Shown here: positions 1-5,436 of the stretch, one piece after another | How the letters are laid out: each line of letters starts with the position of its first letter | Numbering within the stretch: the first letter of the stretch is position 1 | Origin: Nitrosomonadaceae bacterium | GTDB taxonomy: Bacteria > Pseudomonadota > Gammaproteobacteria > Burkholderiales > Usitatibacteraceae | Direction of reading: 5' to 3' | Assembly (NCBI GenBank): GCA_021300055.1 | Contig: JAJTHU010000058.1 | Location: 1-5,436 of the forward strand | Length of the DNA stretch: 5,436 bases | Made by a program: the position numbers and the translations under genes | Notes under the pieces: generated by a model | Seen by the model: only the letters and a program-made list of their open reading frames with translations | Told to the model about the DNA's origin: nothing | Database searches by the model: none

Positions 1-32
1 CGCCTGAGGGCGTTGGGGATTTGGCAGGACGA

Positions 33-287
33 TTACTCCCAGGTGCGGAAGAACACCAAGTAGCCAGTGATCAGCGCCAGCAGCGCGCCAGCAATGATCG
101 CGCCGAAGAGCACTTTGACGATGCGTGCATCTTCGTTTTCGATGTCCTCAGCGGTCTGCGGCGCAGCACGCGTCGCAGCCGGGTCAAGCCCATCAACCAT
201 GCGACGCTCGCGGATGCAAAACATCAGCACCGCGCCCATGATGACGCAGAAGACCCCAAACACGACAAATAGACTCAAGGCGAGCAT
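33..287 (-). CDS. Small two-helix membrane protein of unknown function, downstream of mlaA
   Basis: I do not recognise this 84-residue protein. It has two clear hydrophobic segments, about residues 3-24 and 58-80. They are joined by a polar loop that opens with the basic cluster IRERR (25-29) and continues acidic around EDIENEDAR (48-55). By the positive-inside rule the loop is probably cytoplasmic, with both ends on the periplasmic side of the inner membrane. There is no signal-peptidase site, lipobox or enzyme motif. It starts with ATG at 285-287, 9 nt after the mlaA stop; the end of mlaA supplies a weak ribosome site (AAGTAGG), which suggests translational coupling. It ends with TAA at 33-35. 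Tight linkage and a protein-like membrane pattern argue that it is real. A role in envelope maintenance with MlaA is only a guess from position. Confidence 0.75.
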   Translation of the reverse strand: MLALSLFVVFGVFCVIMGAVLMFCIRERRMVDGLDPAATRAAPQTAEDIENEDARIVKVLFGAIIAGALLALITGYLVFFRTWE

Positions 288-296
288 GTCTGCAGC

Positions 297-1082
297 CTAC
301 TTAGCGCTGCCTGCGCTTGGCTTTGGCACAGCGGCGGGAGGTTCCATTGCCTCTTCAAGTTTGTCACGCTCCGCGGCGGGCACCTTGCCGTCGTGAACTT
401 GATTGAGGCGTCGTTGCAGGTACGAGTCACGCAGGAACTGATACTTGTCTAGTGAGGCCTCATCAAGGGTGCGCGTGGTCGCCAATAGTTCCGCGCGGAT
501 CTGGATGATATCCAAGCCCCTCACGGCGTTGCGCGTGGCGACGTGATCAATCCACCTGCCGTAGCCCGTGGCTTGCGAATCGGGATAGATCGCAGCGGCA
601 TCGCGTAATGTGCGTGGGCCCAAGAACGGCAGCACCACGTAAGGACCGGACCCGATGCCCCATTTACCGAGCGTTTGACCGAAATCTTCGTTGCTCTTTT
701 CTAGGCCCATCGGTGTGGCGACATCAAAGAGCCCAAGGATGCCTAGCGTCGAATTCACCAGCAGCCGCCCGAAGTCCGACAGCGCGGTACCAGCCTTGCC
801 TTGCAACAGGTTGTTTACGCCATTGCTTACGTCCCCCACATTGGAAAACGCGTTCGACACGCCTGCGCGGACGAACCCTGGCGTAACGGCCTGATAACCC
901 TTGGCGGCGGGGACGAGGAGCACTTTGTCCACGCCCTCGTTAAAGCTGAACGTGGCGCGGTTGAGCCCTTCCCAAGGGTCAGCCTTAGGGGCATTGCTCG
1001 ATGCGCAACCGGTGAGGAGTACCAAAACAGCCGCGACGGAGGCGTACTGGGTGAATCTAGTAAGTTGAGGTGCAGAGTTCAT
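297..1082 (-). CDS. mlaA: MlaA (VacJ) outer-membrane lipoprotein, phospholipid retrograde transport
   Basis: MlaA sits in the inner leaflet of the outer membrane, removes phospholipids misplaced in the outer leaflet and hands them to periplasmic MlaC, which passes them to the inner-membrane MlaFEDB transporter. The 261-residue product (E. coli MlaA is about 250) has a lipoprotein signal with lipobox L23-T24-G25-C26. The +2 residue is Ala, so Lol sorting to the outer membrane is expected. Family signatures are DPWEGLNR (35-42), the NEDFGQTLGKWG stretch (131-142), GPYVVLPFLGPRTLRD (146-161) and LDKYQFLRDSYLQRR (211-225). The tail from about 245 is Pro/Ala-rich, lacks family motifs and is probably disordered. 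The ATG lies 7 nt after the nadC stop with no good Shine-Dalgarno (ACTCAAG), so coupling to nadC translation is likely. No other mla gene is in the window. Confidence 0.97.
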   Translation of the reverse strand: MNSAPQLTRFTQYASVAAVLVLLTGCASSNAPKADPWEGLNRATFSFNEGVDKVLLVPAAKGYQAVTPGFVRAGVSNAFSNVGDVSNGVNNLLQGKAGTALSDFGRLLVNSTLGILGLFDVATPMGLEKSNEDFGQTLGKWGIGSGPYVVLPFLGPRTLRDAAAIYPDSQATGYGRWIDHVATRNAVRGLDIIQIRAELLATTRTLDEASLDKYQFLRDSYLQRRLNQVHDGKVPAAERDKLEEAMEPPAAVPKPSAGSAK

Positions 1083-1089
1083 CTTGAGT

Positions 1090-1980
1090 TTAGTGAATTG
1101 AGTGCAACTTGAAGCGCATCGATAAATCGAGTGCGCGAATGTCTTTAGTTAGGGCACCGATCGAGATGCGATCGACACCCGCTTGGGCGATGGCGCGGAC
1201 ATTCTCAAGGTTGACACCCCCAGACGCCTCAAGTTCCGCGCGTCCTGCCGTCACCAACACTGCCTCGCGCAACTGCGCAAGATCGAAATTATCCAGCAGA
1301 ATCAACCGCGCCCCCGCCTGTAGGGCCTCATCAAGTTGTTTGAGCGTCTCAACTTCAACTTGCAGCATGGTTTCGGCCGCGTTTTCGTGTTTGAGCGAGT
1401 CGAGCGCGGCGCGCACAGCGGCAGTGATGCCACCGGCTGCCGCGATGTGGTTTTCTTTGATCAGGATGCCGTCGTAGAGCCCCATGCGATGGTTGAAACC
1501 GCCCCCCGCGCGCACGGCGTATTTGCTCGCAACACGCAGTCCGGGAAGGGTTTTACGCGTGTCCACAATGCGTGCTTTGGTGCCCTGCACGGCAGCGACG
1601 AACGTCGCGGTTTGTGTGGCGATGGCCGACAGCGTTTGTAGGAAATTGAGGGCCGTGCGTTCGCCCGTCAGCAAGGCGCGCGCCGCGCCGCTGAGCTCGC
1701 ACAAGGGCTGACCTGCCGATACCCGGTCACCGTCATGCACATGCCAAAAGATCTCGGCATCGGGATCGAGCTGGCTGAATACCCGCGAAAACCACTCGCG
1801 ACCCGCAACCACGCCATCGTTGCGTGTGATGACGGCAGCTTGCGCCTTCGCGTTGGCGGCAATCAGGTTTGCGGTCAAGTCACCGGCGCCAACGTCCTCA
1901 CGCAGTGCATCGCTGACCTGGCGGGTGATTTCCGATTCGAGGTCGTGGATGAGATGAGCGAGGTCTGCGCGCGGGTTCAT
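1090..1980 (-). CDS. nadC: Quinolinate phosphoribosyltransferase (nicotinate-nucleotide pyrophosphorylase, carboxylating), EC 2.4.2.19
   Basis: This cytoplasmic enzyme converts quinolinate and PRPP to nicotinate mononucleotide, CO2 and pyrophosphate, the step where de novo NAD synthesis joins the shared route. The 296 residues match the usual family length. The N-terminal half (about 25-130) carries LREDVGAGDLTA and GERTALNFLQ (106-115). The C-terminal barrel carries TRKTLPGLR (141-149), KYAVRAGGGFNHRMGL (153-168), LIKENH (173-178), EVET (209-212), LLDNF (228-232), SGGV (253-256) and SIGALT (273-278). By family homology R108, R142, K143, H164, R165, K175, E209 and D230 are the expected substrate-binding residues, and all are present. 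ATG at 1978-1980 is chosen because no ATG, GTG or TTG lies in frame over at least the preceding 50 nt. The leader just before it is C/T-rich with no clear Shine-Dalgarno. It is first in a unit with mlaA and is divergent from clpB. Confidence 0.98.
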   Translation of the reverse strand: MNPRADLAHLIHDLESEITRQVSDALREDVGAGDLTANLIAANAKAQAAVITRNDGVVAGREWFSRVFSQLDPDAEIFWHVHDGDRVSAGQPLCELSGAARALLTGERTALNFLQTLSAIATQTATFVAAVQGTKARIVDTRKTLPGLRVASKYAVRAGGGFNHRMGLYDGILIKENHIAAAGGITAAVRAALDSLKHENAAETMLQVEVETLKQLDEALQAGARLILLDNFDLAQLREAVLVTAGRAELEASGGVNLENVRAIAQAGVDRISIGALTKDIRALDLSMRFKLHSIH

Positions 1981-2037
1981 GATCAGAGCAAAAAGAGGGA
2001 CGGGGTTCGTGCGGAGCAGGCAACAGCGGGGGCGTTA

Positions 2038-2054
2038 CGACCGTGGCATGGTCG
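2038..2054. promoter_or_regulatory. 17-bp inverted repeat (CGACC-N7-GGTCG) in the nadC-clpB divergent region
   Basis: The arms at 2038-2042 and 2050-2054 are perfect inverted repeats around a 7-nt centre. The dyad lies about 58 nt upstream of the nadC ATG and 20 nt upstream of the clpB -35 element. It could be an operator for an NAD-responsive or other regulator, or a small hairpin in the nadC leader. I cannot match it to a named regulator motif. Five-base arms can arise by chance in DNA of this composition, so confidence is low. Confidence 0.25.
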
Positions 2055-2073
2055 AGATGGGGGCAAACAAACA

Positions 2074-2102
2074 CTTGAAAACGCCGCCGACCGTTACCAT
2101 GT
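2074..2102 (+). promoter_or_regulatory. Sigma-32 (RpoH) heat-shock promoter for clpB
   Basis: CTTGAAA at 2074-2080 is a perfect match to the sigma-32 -35 consensus. After 14 nt comes TACCATGT (2095-2102), which matches the -10 consensus CCCCATNT at four of the six core bases plus the final T. Spacing is within the usual range for this sigma factor. Transcription would begin near 2108-2110, giving a leader of about 78 nt before the clpB ATG. Sigma-32 control of clpB is well established in E. coli and common in proteobacteria, so sequence and gene identity support each other. No CIRCE (HrcA) element is visible. Confidence 0.82.
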
Positions 2103-2186
2103 ATTGCACAACCCAATGCGGGCTTGCATTTACCCCGCTTAAATCTTGCTAGATGCCTCTATCCTACAACGAGCCAATATTACGCC

Positions 2187-4787
2187 ATGCGCACCGACAA
2201 GCTTACGACCAAGTTCCAACAGGCGCTCGCGGACGCCCAGTCGATGGCGCTCGCGAACGACAACAGTTACATCGAGCCAGCACACCTGCTCGCCGCACTC
2301 ATCGATCAGAACGATGGCGGAACGGCGTCAATCCTTGGGCGTGCCGGCGTGGCGGTGCCCAAGTTGCGTTCCGCGATCGACAACGTCATCAAGGGGCTGC
2401 CAAAGATTTCAGGCACTGCCGGCGAAATTTCGGTATCGCGCGACCTTGGCAACTTGCTCAATCTCACCGATCGCGAAGCGCAAAAGCGCGGCGACGAGTT
2501 CATCGCCTCCGAATGGTTTTTGCTGAGTGCCGCTAACGACAAAGGCGAAACTGGGCGATTGCTGCGCGAAAACGGTGCAAACCCCAAGGCCTTGGAAGCT
2601 GCCATCGTCGCCGTGCGTGGCAATGAAAACGTGCAGTCGCAGGACGCCGAGGGACAACGAGAATCGCTCAAAAAGTACACGCTCGACCTCACCGAGCGTG
2701 CGCGGCAAGGCAAGCTCGACCCCGTGATTGGCCGCGACGATGAAATTCGTCGCGCCATTCAGGTGCTGCAACGTCGTACCAAAAACAATCCGGTGCTCAT
2801 TGGCGAGCCTGGTGTGGGCAAGACGGCAATTGTCGAAGGGCTCGCTCAGCGTATCGTTAACGGTGAGGTGCCGGAGTCCCTCAAGGGCAAACGCGTGCTC
2901 TCGCTCGATATGGCCGCACTCTTGGCAGGTGCCAAGTATCGTGGCGAGTTTGAAGAACGCCTAAAGGCGGTGCTGAAGGATTTGGCCAAAGACGAAGGTC
3001 AGACCATTGTCTTTATCGACGAGCTCCATACGATGGTGGGCGCCGGAAAAGCGGAAGGTGCCATGGATGCCGGCAACATGCTCAAGCCCGCGCTCGCGCG
3101 TGGTGAGTTGCATTGCATCGGCGCGACCACGCTCGACGAATACCGCAAGTACGTTGAAAAAGACGCCGCCCTTGAGCGGCGCTTCCAAAAAGTACTTGTC
3201 GATGAACCGAGCGTTGAATCGACCATCGCTATCCTGCGTGGCTTGCAGGAGAAGTACGAGTTGCACCACGGTGTGGAGATAACCGACCCAGCCATTGTCG
3301 CTGCGGCGGAGCTTTCGCATCGGTACATTACCGATCGCTTTTTGCCCGACAAGGCCATCGACCTGATCGACGAGGCTGCCGCGCGCATCAAGATGGAAAT
3401 CGACTCCAAGCCGGAGTCGATGGACAAGCTTGACCGCCGGTTGATTCAGTTGAAGATCGAACGCGAAGCCGTCCGCAAAGAAAAAGACGAAGCCTCGCAG
3501 AAACGCTTGGCGTTGATCGAAGAAGAGATATCGCGCCTCAGCAAAGAGTACTCGGATCTCGAAGAGATCTGGAAGTCGGAAAAGGCCGAAGTGCAGGGCG
3601 CGCAAGCGATTAAGGAAGAAATCGAGCGCGTGCGCGGGCAAATGGCCGATCTGCAACGTAAGGGGCAGTTCGACAAACTCGCTGAGTTGCAGTACGGCAA
3701 GTTGCCGCAACTCGAAGCGCAACTCAAAAAAGCCGAGCGCGGCACCGACAAGCCCGACGCTGGTGGCGCTGAAGGCGCTGCACCCAAGGTGCGTCTCGTG
3801 CGTACCCAGGTCGGCGCGGAGGAGATCGCCGAGGTCGTCTCGCGCGCAACGGGCATCCCCGTCTCCAAAATGATGCAGGGCGAACGCGACAAGCTCATCC
3901 AGATGGAAGCCAAATTGCACGAGCGTGTGGTCGGCCAAGACGAAGCGGTTCGTTTGGTCTCGGATGCTATCCGCCGCTCGCGTGCCGGCTTGTCTGATCC
4001 CAACCGTCCCTATGGCTCGTTTTTGTTCCTTGGGCCGACCGGTGTTGGCAAGACCGAGCTCTGCAAGGCGCTCGCATCGTTTTTATTCGACACCGAAGAG
4101 CACCTCATTCGCATCGACATGAGCGAATTCATGGAGAAGCACTCGGTGGCACGTCTCATTGGCGCGCCTCCGGGATACGTCGGCTACGATGAAGGTGGTT
4201 ATCTCACCGAGGCGGTGCGTCGCAAGCCGTACTCGGTCATCTTGCTCGATGAAGTCGAGAAGGCGCACCCTGACGTATTCAATGTGCTGTTGCAGGTGCT
4301 CGACGACGGGCGCATGACCGACGGGCAGGGCCGCACAGTGGACTTCAAGAACACCGTTATCGTGATGACCTCCAACTTGGGCTCGCAACAAATCCAAGCC
4401 ATGGCCGGCTCCGATTACGGTGTGGTCAAGCTTGCGGTCATGGCCGAGGTCAAGAACGCATTCCGTCCCGAGTTCGTGAACCGTATCGACGAGGTCGTGG
4501 TGTTCCACAGTCTCGGTGAGGATCATATCGCCTCAATTGCGGAGATTCAGCTCAAGGGCTTGCGCCAGCGTCTGGCCGCAATGGAACTCACGCTGGAAGT
4601 CTCGCCAGAGGCCATGGCAGAAATCGCCAAGGCGGGCTTCGACCCAGTGTACGGTGCCCGCCCCCTCAAGCGAGCGATTCAGCAACAGATCGAAAACCCG
4701 CTCGCCAAGTCGATTTTGGAGGGGCGCTATCCGCCAAAGAGCACCGTGAAGGTGGGGTTACGAGCCGGCGCGTTGGTGTTTCAGTAA
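2187..4787 (+). CDS. clpB: ClpB, ATP-dependent protein disaggregase (Hsp100 family)
   Basis: ClpB is a hexameric cytoplasmic AAA+ machine that, with DnaK-DnaJ-GrpE, pulls polypeptides out of aggregates after heat stress. The 866-residue product has the full layout: an N domain of two Clp_N repeats (about 1-145); NBD1 with Walker A GEPGVGKT (206-213), pore-loop Y251, Walker B E279 and arginine fingers R331/R332; a coiled-coil middle domain (about 411-518) that marks ClpB and separates it from ClpA and ClpC; and NBD2 with Walker A GPTGVGKT (616-623), pore-loop Y664, Walker B E689, arginine finger R766 and sensor-2 GARPLKR (R825). No IGL/IGF-type ClpP-binding loop is seen, so it should not feed ClpP. 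NBD1 numbering equals E. coli ClpB; NBD2 is shifted by about 10-11 because of a Gly/Ala-rich insert near 519-533. ATG at 2187 is chosen because MRTDKLTTKFQQALADAQ is the conserved start. An in-frame TTG at 2124 would add 21 unconserved residues. The Shine-Dalgarno is poor (GAG at 2171-2173, 13 nt away). Confidence 0.99.
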   Translation: MRTDKLTTKFQQALADAQSMALANDNSYIEPAHLLAALIDQNDGGTASILGRAGVAVPKLRSAIDNVIKGLPKISGTAGEISVSRDLGNLLNLTDREAQKRGDEFIASEWFLLSAANDKGETGRLLRENGANPKALEAAIVAVRGNENVQSQDAEGQRESLKKYTLDLTERARQGKLDPVIGRDDEIRRAIQVLQRRTKNNPVLIGEPGVGKTAIVEGLAQRIVNGEVPESLKGKRVLSLDMAALLAGAKYRGEFEERLKAVLKDLAKDEGQTIVFIDELHTMVGAGKAEGAMDAGNMLKPALARGELHCIGATTLDEYRKYVEKDAALERRFQKVLVDEPSVESTIAILRGLQEKYELHHGVEITDPAIVAAAELSHRYITDRFLPDKAIDLIDEAAARIKMEIDSKPESMDKLDRRLIQLKIEREAVRKEKDEASQKRLALIEEEISRLSKEYSDLEEIWKSEKAEVQGAQAIKEEIERVRGQMADLQRKGQFDKLAELQYGKLPQLEAQLKKAERGTDKPDAGGAEGAAPKVRLVRTQVGAEEIAEVVSRATGIPVSKMMQGERDKLIQMEAKLHERVVGQDEAVRLVSDAIRRSRAGLSDPNRPYGSFLFLGPTGVGKTELCKALASFLFDTEEHLIRIDMSEFMEKHSVARLIGAPPGYVGYDEGGYLTEAVRRKPYSVILLDEVEKAHPDVFNVLLQVLDDGRMTDGQGRTVDFKNTVIVMTSNLGSQQIQAMAGSDYGVVKLAVMAEVKNAFRPEFVNRIDEVVVFHSLGEDHIASIAEIQLKGLRQRLAAMELTLEVSPEAMAEIAKAGFDPVYGARPLKRAIQQQIENPLAKSILEGRYPPKSTVKVGLRAGALVFQ

Positions 4788-4790
4788 CCG

Positions 4791-4809
4791 CCCACCCATT
4801 AATGGGGGG
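4791..4809 (+). terminator. Possible clpB terminator hairpin without a T-tract
   Basis: Four bases after the clpB stop lies the perfect palindrome CCCATTAATGGG (4795-4806). Past one A/G mismatch the stem gains two more C-G pairs. The sequence that follows (GACTTTGTCGGG) has only three T in a row, so this is not a classical intrinsic terminator. It may protect the 3' end, slow polymerase or contribute to weak termination. Read-through into the downstream gene is therefore possible. Confidence 0.35.
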
Positions 4810-4833
4810 ACTTTGTCGGGCGTAAACCAAAAT

Positions 4834-4849
4834 TGTGAACCAGTTCACA
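4834..4849. promoter_or_regulatory. CRP-type binding palindrome TGTGA-N6-TCACA
   Basis: TGTGAACCAGTTCACA is a perfect 7-base inverted repeat around a CA centre, and both half-sites match the E. coli CRP consensus (TGTGA and TCACA, 6-nt spacer) exactly. It lies in non-coding DNA about 140 nt upstream of the truncated sensor gene. A poor sigma-70-like pair (TTGCAC at 4862-4867 and TTAACT at 4887-4892, 19 nt apart) would place the site near -60, a usual class I activator position. That promoter is weak and inferred. CRP-family regulators occur in many proteobacteria, but whether this organism has one with this specificity cannot be told from the window. Confidence 0.5.
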
Positions 4850-4951
4850 GGTTGCGGAGGCTTGCACCTGTAACGTGCAGGCTTCATTAACTTAACGACA
4901 CCTCCGCGCCGCCGAAGCGCGCTGCCCCAGCCGGATGCACACTGGTTCGGG
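4847..4951 (+). other. Dyad-rich intergenic segment, possible structured leader RNA
   Basis: Several perfect or near-perfect inverted repeats crowd into about 105 nt: 4847-4852 with 4866-4871 (ACAGGT/ACCTGT); 4861-4867 with 4875-4881 (7 bp with one G-U); 4854-4860 with 4901-4907 (GCGGAGG/CCTCCGC), which encloses the second; 4905-4909 with 4917-4921 (CGCGC/GCGCG); and 4926-4932 with 4944-4951 (one bulge). The first two compete, as do the third and fourth. I recognise no known riboswitch class, and the pattern does not resemble the c-di-GMP GEMM aptamer. The structure would be fully transcribed only if RNA starts upstream, for example by read-through from clpB. If the promoter near 4862-4892 is used, only the 3' part is leader. 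Confidence 0.3.
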
Positions 4952-4989
4952 TGACTCAGAAGAGGTGACGCTACGCACTGAAAGCCTAC

Positions 4990-5436
4990 ATGTCCGCGCG
5001 CACGCCGACCGACAGCGCCGAAGCACCACTGGGCGCCAAGCAAAAACGCGAGCTTAGCCGCCGTCAAGCAGCCGAATTGTTTCGGCTGTTTCCGTCGTCT
5101 ATTGCGCTTTCGTATGTTGGCGCGGTGGCAAGTTTTGCGATGTTGCTCACGACGGGCGATGCCGCGCGCGGCGTCGCGTGGTTTGCGTTGGCGACTGCGG
5201 TCATGTTGTTCCGCTCCTTGATTTGGTGGCAGTACACCAACGATAAGGACGAAAACAACGCGACCTGGTGGGCGCGCTTCGTGATTTTTGGCAACATCAT
5301 CGCGGGCATTCAGTGGGCTTTGCTCGGTACATGGCTGTATGTGCCAGACCCGACCTACCGAAGCATGTTCACAGCCATCATCATCGTTGGCTACGTCGCC
5401 GGCGCCGTCATTACCCTCGCCCCAGTGCGCTTCGCG
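4990..5436 (+). CDS. N-terminal membrane region of a probable signalling protein (GGDEF/EAL or hybrid histidine kinase type), truncated by the window end
   Basis: An open frame of 149 codons runs off the right edge without a stop. It encodes a polar, basic cytoplasmic N-terminus (1-35, including KQKRELSRR) and then four hydrophobic segments at about 36-54, 61-80, 94-118 and 123-146. The segments are joined by short loops, with QYTNDKDENN between the second and third. The pattern, including LFRLFPSSI before helix 1, FRSLIWWQY ending helix 2, GIQWALLG in helix 3 and GAVITLAP at the end, resembles N-terminal sensory membrane domains found on diguanylate cyclases/phosphodiesterases and hybrid histidine kinases of betaproteobacteria. 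The output domain lies outside the window, so enzymatic class is open. ATG at 4990 has a GAAAG ribosome site 5 nt upstream. A better Shine-Dalgarno-like AGAGGTGA (4960-4967) is too far from this ATG. An in-frame stop at 4966-4968 limits extension upstream. Confidence 0.85.
   Translation, partial: MSARTPTDSAEAPLGAKQKRELSRRQAAELFRLFPSSIALSYVGAVASFAMLLTTGDAARGVAWFALATAVMLFRSLIWWQYTNDKDENNATWWARFVIFGNIIAGIQWALLGTWLYVPDPTYRSMFTAIIIVGYVAGAVITLAPVRFA

Noticed and set aside
1..12. CGCC-TGAG-GGCG hairpin just after the small membrane gene, considered as the terminator of the nadC-mlaA unit
   Set aside because: The stem is only 4 bp and sits at the window edge, so a T-tract on the minus strand would lie outside. 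It cannot be supported.
2115..2138. RNA thermometer of ROSE or fourU type in the clpB leader
   Set aside because: The stems lie about 50 nt from the start codon and do not cover a ribosome site, and no UUUU opposite an AGGA-like sequence is visible.
1735..2142. Plus-strand open frame of 135 codons overlapping the nadC start and the divergent region
   Set aside because: It runs antisense through conserved nadC codons and across the clpB sigma-32 promoter. Its product is not recognisable.
2124..2186. Extension of ClpB to an in-frame TTG at 2124
   Set aside because: The 21 extra residues do not resemble ClpB N-termini, whereas the ATG at 2187 begins the conserved MRTDKLTTKFQQALADA. The TTG lies only about 15 nt after the predicted transcription start.
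2961..3938. A 325-codon open frame on the minus strand inside clpB
   Set aside because: It is fully antisense to conserved NBD1 and middle-domain coding sequence and its product shows no family motif. Long antisense frames are common opposite GC-biased genes.
4083..4526. Minus-strand open frame of 147 codons opposite ClpB NBD2
   Set aside because: Shadow of a conserved coding region. No ribosome site or recognisable domain.
4950..4969. Direct repeat GGTGAC (4950-4955 and 4964-4969)
   Set aside because: Only six bases and two copies, with the second part of a Shine-Dalgarno-like sequence. Expected by chance.
4666..5067. Minus-strand open frame of 133 codons spanning the clpB end, the intergenic region and the start of the sensor gene
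   Set aside because: It overlaps two better-supported genes on the other strand, and its Arg/Pro/Ser-rich composition is not protein-like.

Overview
The window looks like ordinary chromosome from a Gram-negative proteobacterium, most likely a betaproteobacterium. MlaA implies an outer membrane. The ClpB and NadC sequences, and the MlaA ending with LDKYQFLRDSYLQRR, fit betaproteobacterial relatives as I remember them. Base composition is moderately GC-rich and even by eye (not counted). I see no insertion sequence, phage gene, tRNA, rRNA or CRISPR array.

Left half (33-1980, minus strand): a tight three-gene unit read right to left. nadC (quinolinate phosphoribosyltransferase, NAD synthesis) comes first. 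mlaA (outer-membrane lipoprotein of phospholipid retrograde transport) follows after 7 nt, and an unrecognised 84-residue protein with two membrane segments after 9 nt. The spacing implies one transcript and translational coupling. The functional mix is odd: mlaA here is not next to mlaFEDCB, and nadC is not next to nadA or nadB within the window.

Centre (1981-2186): the divergent intergenic region between nadC and clpB. It holds a convincing sigma-32 (RpoH) heat-shock promoter for clpB: CTTGAAA, 14 nt, then TACCATGT. Farther upstream lies a 17-bp dyad whose role is unknown.

Right half (2187-5436, plus strand): a complete clpB encodes an 866-residue disaggregase with all ATPase and pore-loop residues intact. 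About 200 nt of GC-rich, dyad-rich intergenic DNA follows, containing a perfect CRP-type palindrome (TGTGA-N6-TCACA). Then comes the 5' end of a gene cut by the window edge. Its first 149 residues form a four-helix membrane domain like the N-terminal sensory regions of GGDEF/EAL proteins and hybrid histidine kinases.

The genes are mostly housekeeping. I do not see a new defence, mobile or biosynthetic system. The items most worth a second look are the CRP-like site and structured leader before the truncated sensor gene, and the small membrane protein coupled to mlaA.
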